A program made the translations under genes and the position numbers. The notes under the pieces were generated by a model, which had not been told where the DNA came from, made no database searches, and worked only from the letters and a program-made list of their open reading frames with translations. A stretch of DNA of 64,000 nt. It comes from Brachynemurus nebulosus. Taxonomy: Eukaryota; Arthropoda; Insecta; Neuroptera; Myrmeleontidae. Below, piece by piece: positions 57,858 through 64,000 of this stretch (positions are counted from its first letter, which is position 1; every line of letters begins with the position of its first letter). The stretch is from the NCBI GenBank assembly GCA_035578155.1, contig JAPWDM010000007.1, positions 32,958,413 through 33,022,412 of the forward strand, read 5' to 3'.

Positions 57858-60800
57858 AATTTTGCCGTTCACTGTACATATTTGTGATTGCTATTGCACG
57901 TTTTTTGTCTCTGTCTAAACATACACACGGGTTACGCACATCTGCATGGGTTGCACGACATACAGAGAGGTTCGAATTGTATGCGTACTGTATTGTACTA
58001 AACATTGTTATTTTCAAAAATTGTGCTCTATTTCATTGACAAATTTCGCTAATGAATGAAAAAAACAACAAAAATTAGGGGATAACTGGGTAAAAAAACG
58101 TGCTTACCTCTTTATAAAATTTTATCAAACATTGTAAACAAATTGAACAAAAATTAAAAATTAATATCATACTTAAAATTTAAAAAAAAAAAAAAAAAAC
58201 CGAAACTTAACATGCAAAATATCAGCAACGGATGTCGAAATTTTTTTTTCAAATGAATGTAAACATTGTCGAAATTGAATGAAACGCCATCAGTAATGAC
58301 CAATCGTCCATTTGATCCTAGGATTTACTAATTGTATGTTCGCATTGTGATATAAATGTTTTTAACGATTATGGAGGGGATATTACCAATGTCTACGTTT
58401 ACCAGTAGACAATCGTGTCGACAATGTACATGTTATGTCGACAATGTAAATAATTTAAGACTTTTTTAAATAACGGTCAAGATTAAATCACAAAAAAGAA
58501 ATTTTGTTCTTCAAAGAATTCGACCGATTAATTTAACAATCAGTTCATGCATACCTTTTTTCTAACTACATTATTCAAAAGAAGTTTCTTTTTGAAAATA
58601 GAACTGATTTTGAACTTTTTTGGCTTTTGGTAATTAATTTATTATAATATTAAAAGTTATTAATTTTTTACCAAGTTACTAAAAGTTACTAACATTGTGA
58701 GTATTTATCCCTTATGTAATACATAAGGCAGCCAAATTTTTGGCTAGTTCAAAAATTTTACAAAATATATAAAGAGTCTGAGGTACCAAAACAAAATACA
58801 CCGAAATTTTTTTCGATTATTTACAATTTATGAAATGTGGGACTTCTGGGACAATTTTAACAAAAATTTCAATGTGGAAGAGTAACTGCTTTTCCGAGAC
58901 TGTCTCGCAGAATTCAGGACGGTTGGCCGCTGTATGACGTTGGACAATTTTTAAAACTACTAATGGTATTATTTGAACACCACGGAAACCTCAATTCTGG
59001 GTAAAGGACAATTAAATAATAAGATTCAATTGTAAATAATACAAATGATTGTCTTAAATAAATTCGATTGTCAAATTAAAATGTCACTCAGCTTAAATTT
59101 CAGAGTCTGGCATAGACTCATGGTGGCCACAGATTTTTAAAGATCAAATTCCCTGACTTTTCCAGGGTTTCCAGAAGTTTTATTAAAAAATTCCCTGACT
59201 ATTTTGTGAAAAATGTCGCCCCTACTTTATCCCAAAAACCTAAAAAAAAAATTCTCAATAACTTTTAACACTTTTTCTTAAAAAAAGTAAATGACAAATT
59301 AAAAAAAAAAAAAACAAAACAGAAAAAAAAATCAGCGCCAATTTTCAAATCTAATCTCAAAACAAGTGAAAAATTGATTGAAATTTTATCCTTAAATAAA
59401 CAAAATTATAAAAATCAATTTTTTCCAGTCTTCTGGTAAAATTCCCTGACCTTTCCCTGGCTTTTCCAGAAAGTTTTCGTACATCAAAATTCCATAAAGG
59501 ATTCTTATCGAATCGCTCTAATCAGTTCCAAATTAATCGAGTTTTAACCACAAAATATGACTGAATAGTATAGAAAGAAACATTCTATTGTTATTTTACA
59601 AATTTTTACATTGTTTACATTGTCTACATTAGGTTTATTAACATAATCAACACTGACTGTTTCGAGAAATGCGTAATCTACTCGCATAACCGTAGATAAT
59701 TACCATGCACTTTTACCTTTCATTCATGCAACCATCAAAATCGATATTCCATTATTTGGATTGCTACTGTACTTGAAAGATAAATCTCTACGAATGGAGT
59801 GGGACACAAATCTAGCCAGTTATAGGGTCATATGTTACAAATTAACATATCTGAATATTTACTCTTACTCCTAATTAGTATGTCAGTGATTTTAATGCAA
59901 GTATAATAGTAGAAGAAAGTTAGTAAATGCAGTAATCGCTCAGAAGGTCCTATTCGTAATATCCTTCCTGTGTTGAATTAGCGATTTTTCCCGATCACCA
60001 CGTACGTTCAAGCAAAACTAATAGCGGGAAGCAATTGAATAGTTGCAAAAAATTGTTGGCTCACTTTTTCTATTTCGGAGAGGGCAGCTGATGCATCCGT
60101 AAAACATGTCCGAATGTAAAAATCACTATTATGTCTATCATGATCGCACATTGCTTTTTAATCAACATTTAAAACATTCTTAGGACACACTTGTACACAC
60201 TACGACACTGTTTTTATTTTTTTTTTTCAGGGGGTGAATCTAAAAAGTTCGAAATTCTCGAAAAAAAAAAACGGAATTTAATAGCGTTTATTACGGCATA
60301 TTGTCCTCGTGTGCACCCTCATCATAACACTAATCATCTGCATTGTAAAATCAATAATCGACGATACATTTTTATCGAAAAATCGACGCCACTGGTATAC
60401 CCGTGGAAATTTTAAATTTCCCTCTCACTTTACCCGTCACTATTTTAATTCATCACTTGTACATACACTTGTAATTTGAATTTTCAAACAGATCACACTG
60501 TAATTTAACATCACTGAAACAAAATGAACGTTTCAGTAACTCGAACAATCGAAAACAGGTTGCCTGTCAGTGACAATCACGAAATTTCGAAAATCACACC
60601 GTTCGGGGAAATTTAAAGAGACCATCAGCCGTTTACAATCTTACTTCTCTGACTAATATCAAAAAACAGATGAAGTTATAATAATATAGATGAATGTGGC
60701 GAAACTAGCCGAATGTATACGAGCCGCGCGAGCTGTGTCCCCATCTAAACACTGGGACCACCCAACGTGAATTTGTTATCTTTTGAAGCTGCATCATCCA

Positions 60801-62474
60801 ATCCAAACGAAATAAACATGGCTTAAAACAGTAAGCGTAAACAGAGAAAATCTATGTTACCAATGCCACTTAACACCGTGTTTTAATCCACATTTTCGTA
60901 AATGTAACCTTTAATTTCGTACGACACACACTGTCTGTTAGAGAAGGACAACAGATTGCACATTATGTATGTATCACAAAAAAAAAAATTGATAAGTAAA
61001 CAAAAATTACTATATGGTGCGTACAATTTACGGTTTTACTATAAGCGCGGCACCCATAATGGTAGCCGTTATAATCGTTATTTCATACATTTGTACACGG
61101 GAAAAACTCGTTAAAACAATCGAAAATTTCATTAAATCGAACATTTTTCAATAAATTTTCACACAATATTAAATAAACAATGTGTTTTTAATACCAAAAT
61201 AACAAAAACAAACGTACTAAGTCAATTTAAATGAACAAGGACACACATATCGCTTAACGTAAGTGAAATGAATGAGATAGTTGTAATGCTAATGGCAATG
61301 GATAACGTACGCATGCGCACAATACACACATTCATACTTCAATAGAGCCGTCACAAACATCCTCTTTCTTGCCTGCGATTCATCCGTATTAATTTATGTA
61401 TCAACAAAACCGCTTTCCACCAAAAATCTGTGAATATATTTATTTAATAATAATAAATTTTCGAAAAATGATCGGTCCGGTCCGGTCGTGGCGGTGCGAT
61501 GTGACGTTGTTGTGCATGTGCTGTGCATGGATCATTCAATGATACGATTTTTATTTTGTGATTTTGATTATTGAACGAACTGGTGTAGAGTATTGAGGCG
61601 TGGTTGATTAAGCGAGCTGAAGATGCTGGAATGACAGATCTTGTGGTACCATGCCACATATGTAGTGGTGTGTAGCGCGGCCCAGTGAAAACATCAGTAA
61701 CCCTAGCCTAGCTAGCAAGCGCAACGTACTATCTCTCTTGTGAGTTTGTGAGGGTTGTGTTGTGCCTCGCAGGCCACCCACGTTTACCACTTGTGTGGTC
61801 CTCAATGGATACTGGACCACACAGATCGTGTATATCGTCAATATCTCCTCGTAAACGACATATTTCTCCACCAAATTAAAGTCTGGTCTTCATTGCGATT
61901 TTATAACGTGGCTGGCTGGCTCGCTGGCTCGTTTGCCCAATACGGATAGAGAGCTGTCAGTAATTTTTACGGTATCCAGTAGTTGTGTTTTATATATATA
62001 CATTATTGACATTATGTACGAGTACATATTATGATGGTAATATTACATATGTACAATGTAAAACTTCCAAATATGTAAGATATTTTTCCGTGTACATTTC
62101 AACAATCACCCAATCAGCCAATCAATCAATTAATTATCGATTTTTAATCAAAATTTATTTTTGTACTCATTTATAAAAAAATTTTATTTAAATAAATACT
62201 ATTTTTTTTTTTTGTACATTTTCTTTTTTTTGTGGACAACCCTTGAATTTTTCCCCATATGAATGTCAACTTGCAAGGTCGGGTGTCATTGTTTGAATTT
62301 TTTCCATAGTTATAACGGTGCTACTATAGTACACCGTCTACCGAATTATGCTCACGCTTATGATCCCATTTATTTGGTTCATTTGGCTCGGGTGCGTGGG
62401 TTCGCCATACCCAAAAGTGTCTCACATTAATAGCTGAGAAACTTCCCTGCGCAAAATTATTTTAAATTTTAAAA
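57858..62474. other. Long non-coding stretch, possible ptc upstream or first-intron region
   Basis: At 59120-59490, AAATTCCCTGACTTTTCCAG and TTCCCTGACCTTTCCCTGGC repeat near both sides of a stretch that may be another motif-array MITE, without clear ends. Around 61480-61930 the DNA is less AT-rich, with a minus-strand TATAAAA near 61895. I could not find an exon for the Patched N-terminus here, and small frames are not convincing. Confidence 0.35.
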
Positions 62475-62967
62475 TATGGTGGCGACGCCGAGAAATAGAG
62501 TATAGAATGTAAACAAATTTACGGGAAAAACGTATTTGTTGGTATAATGGTGGTGGCGCCGGGGAATAGTAAATGGACAGGTTGTCCGATCTTTAATTTT
62601 ATTGACATGGTGGTGACGCCGATGAGTTTACAGTAGGGAGACAATACCAACCGTGTTTGTATATTTAGATTTTGTTTATTGGTGGTGGCGACGCTGGACA
62701 CAGTTTACAGAATATCAACAAATTTAACAGGAAATGCATATATCGCGTTTTTCACGTTTTCATGAATCTGTCCAATTTTTATTTTATTTTAATGGACAGG
62801 TGGAGGCGCCGGGAATAGATTACTAAATGTTTACAAACTTACGAGAAAATATACCTACGGCGTTTTTCACGTTTTTAATGTATTTGCTTAATTTTTAATT
62901 GTGTTATTACGGCATTAGCGCCAGTGAATCGTTTACAGAATGTAGACAAACTTAACAAGAAAATACC
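62475..62967. repeat. Degenerate tandem repeat, ~110-base period
   Basis: Five or six diverged units, each opening with GGTGG(T/C)G(A/G)CGCCG and continuing with GTTTACAGAATGTAAACAAA-, TTAACAGGAAAATA- and CGTTTTTCACGTTTT-like blocks (unit starts near 62480, 62549, 62610, 62681, 62801, 62912). Ends at MITE copy B. Confidence 0.7.
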
Positions 62968-62968
62968 G

Positions 62969-63423
62969 TGTGAGTTTTTTTAGAGTTGCCATTTTTATTA
63001 GAGCCAAACCATTGATTTTATCGAAAAATTGTTCAAATAAAAGTTGTAGATATCGACGGGGGCAACCGATTGCTTTAATCAGGAGCTTTATAGCTCTTAT
63101 GGTTTTCGAGCTATCATACAAACTTATAGATTTTTAAATAAGACTATGTATTAATTTTTCGATAAAACCGATCTAGTGCATTAATTAACAACATAAATGA
63201 GGAAAACAAATTTTTTTACCCAAGTTTGATTCTTGAATTTTTCTTTAATTTATCTATTAGGTGGTAAAAATATGCATATGTACTTGAGGCTACTTCAACC
63301 GATAGCACGATAGTGTTTTTCTTGGTTACATTTCCATTACATCCAAGAAAAGAACCTTTTCCAGTACCATTTCTATCATAAAAATTTGGCTGTAATAAAA
63401 TGGCAACTCTCAAAAAACTCACA
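62969..63423. mobile_element. MITE, TIR TGTGAGTTTTTTTAGAGTTGC, copy B
   Basis: Inverted relative of 51786-52230 with the same ends and interior landmarks (TTGTAGATATCGACGGGGGC, TTAATTAACAACATAAATGA, TACATCCAAGAAAAGAACCT). Confidence 0.88.
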
Positions 63424-64000
63424 TGATATATAGGGTGTTTCATGTTTAAGAAAATTAAATAAGCCGTAAAAAAATTTTATACTTCTCTAGACCACTGAGA
63501 CATGTATTCGTCATTCAGTGTTTTTCCGGACCGTGGTGAAAATATGTCAAGTGTATGTCGGACCACGCGCAAATTAAAGTTCCGTATATTTCATTTTTGG
63601 TAAATAGCCTTGCAACAAAAGTACAAGAAAGATTTTGTAGAGATGCCCTTTATAAATTACGTGCGTAAACAAAGGGGAGGGAGAGGGGGGGGGGTAGTTG
63701 GCCTTGCGTGATGAAGCGTAACGAGACGGATAGGGATCCGAGTAAACGTGACGTCACGTTTGAAAAAACTTATTTTATAGTTGACGTCCAAAAAGATTAG
63801 TCGGCGAGCAAAAAAAAATTCAATTCCTTTCCATAAAATTTTATTGTTGGTGAGGACAAAAAAACATTTCTTGTTGAATCAATCCTTTGGGAGGGGGAGG
63901 GGGTCCAAATTTTGTGACGTAATATTAGATGGTGGGTCGACAAAGGGTGATGCAGCAGCATGACGGGGGTGAAGGGAAGGGCTTAAAACGACCAAATTTT
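63424..64000. repeat. Repeat-like edge sequence with G-runs
   Basis: CTTTATAAATTACGTGCGTA, a GGGAGGGAGAGGGGGGGGGG tract and GCCTTGCGTGATGAAGCGTA resemble a dispersed repeat found in several insect genomes (AATTACGT...G-run...GTGACG). A second G-rich run is at 63889-63903. It runs off the right edge. Confidence 0.45.

Noticed and set aside
60524..60616. Short plus-strand frame MNVSVTRTIENRL
   Set aside because: Only 30 codons, no splice context or family resemblance.
61608..61874. 88-codon minus-strand frame in the less AT-rich 61.5-61.9 kb section
   Set aside because: Starts at TTG, has no domain-like sequence, and does not resemble the Patched N-terminus I looked for.

Overview
The window is AT-rich nuclear DNA from an insect, order not determined. 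The genes have short introns with consensus GT-AG borders, and the proteins align with arthropod orthologues. Four protein genes account for essentially all recognisable coding sequence, and all lie in the left half: (1) shark, an SH2-ankyrin-SH2 tyrosine kinase, plus strand, N-terminus off the left edge; (2) a Tmem63/OSCA mechanosensitive channel, minus strand, uninterrupted 750-codon reading frame; (3) Asph, aspartyl/asparaginyl beta-hydroxylase, minus strand, 11 exons whose phases close exactly into 1026 codons, including a glutamate-rich cassette exon; (4) patched (ptc), the Hedgehog receptor, minus strand, 11 visible exons encoding 1200 residues, with the first coding exon not found.

The right half (about 31.6-64 kb) has no host coding exon I can defend. 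It is upstream DNA or first intron of ptc, full of small non-autonomous transposable elements, plus one tRNA-Thr-like sequence near 56.5 kb and decayed LINE fragments. Most elements can be delimited by terminal inverted repeats and several by target-site duplications: hAT-type with 8-bp duplications (about 6.4, 20.8, 22.9, 36.2, 48.1 and 55.1 kb), pogo/Tigger-like at TA (46.6 and 47.5 kb), a TAA-flanked element (38.9 kb), a TTAA-flanked element (41.6 kb), and several foldback elements. Several families occur two or more times, often inverted, so the window provides its own comparisons, including empty sites.

The main points for follow-up are: Arg in place of the conserved Asp of the Patched sterol-sensing-domain GxxxD motif; three cases of nested insertion readable from sequence alone; a recurrent MITE design in which hAT-type elements are almost wholly built of repeated short subterminal motifs, different in each family; a 39-nt in-frame, stop-containing intron in Asph; and a skippable 230-codon acidic exon in the same gene. 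Shark (engulfment signalling), Tmem63 (mechanosensation), Asph (ER hydroxylation of EGF-like domains) and Ptc (Hedgehog reception) are not an obvious functional cluster.
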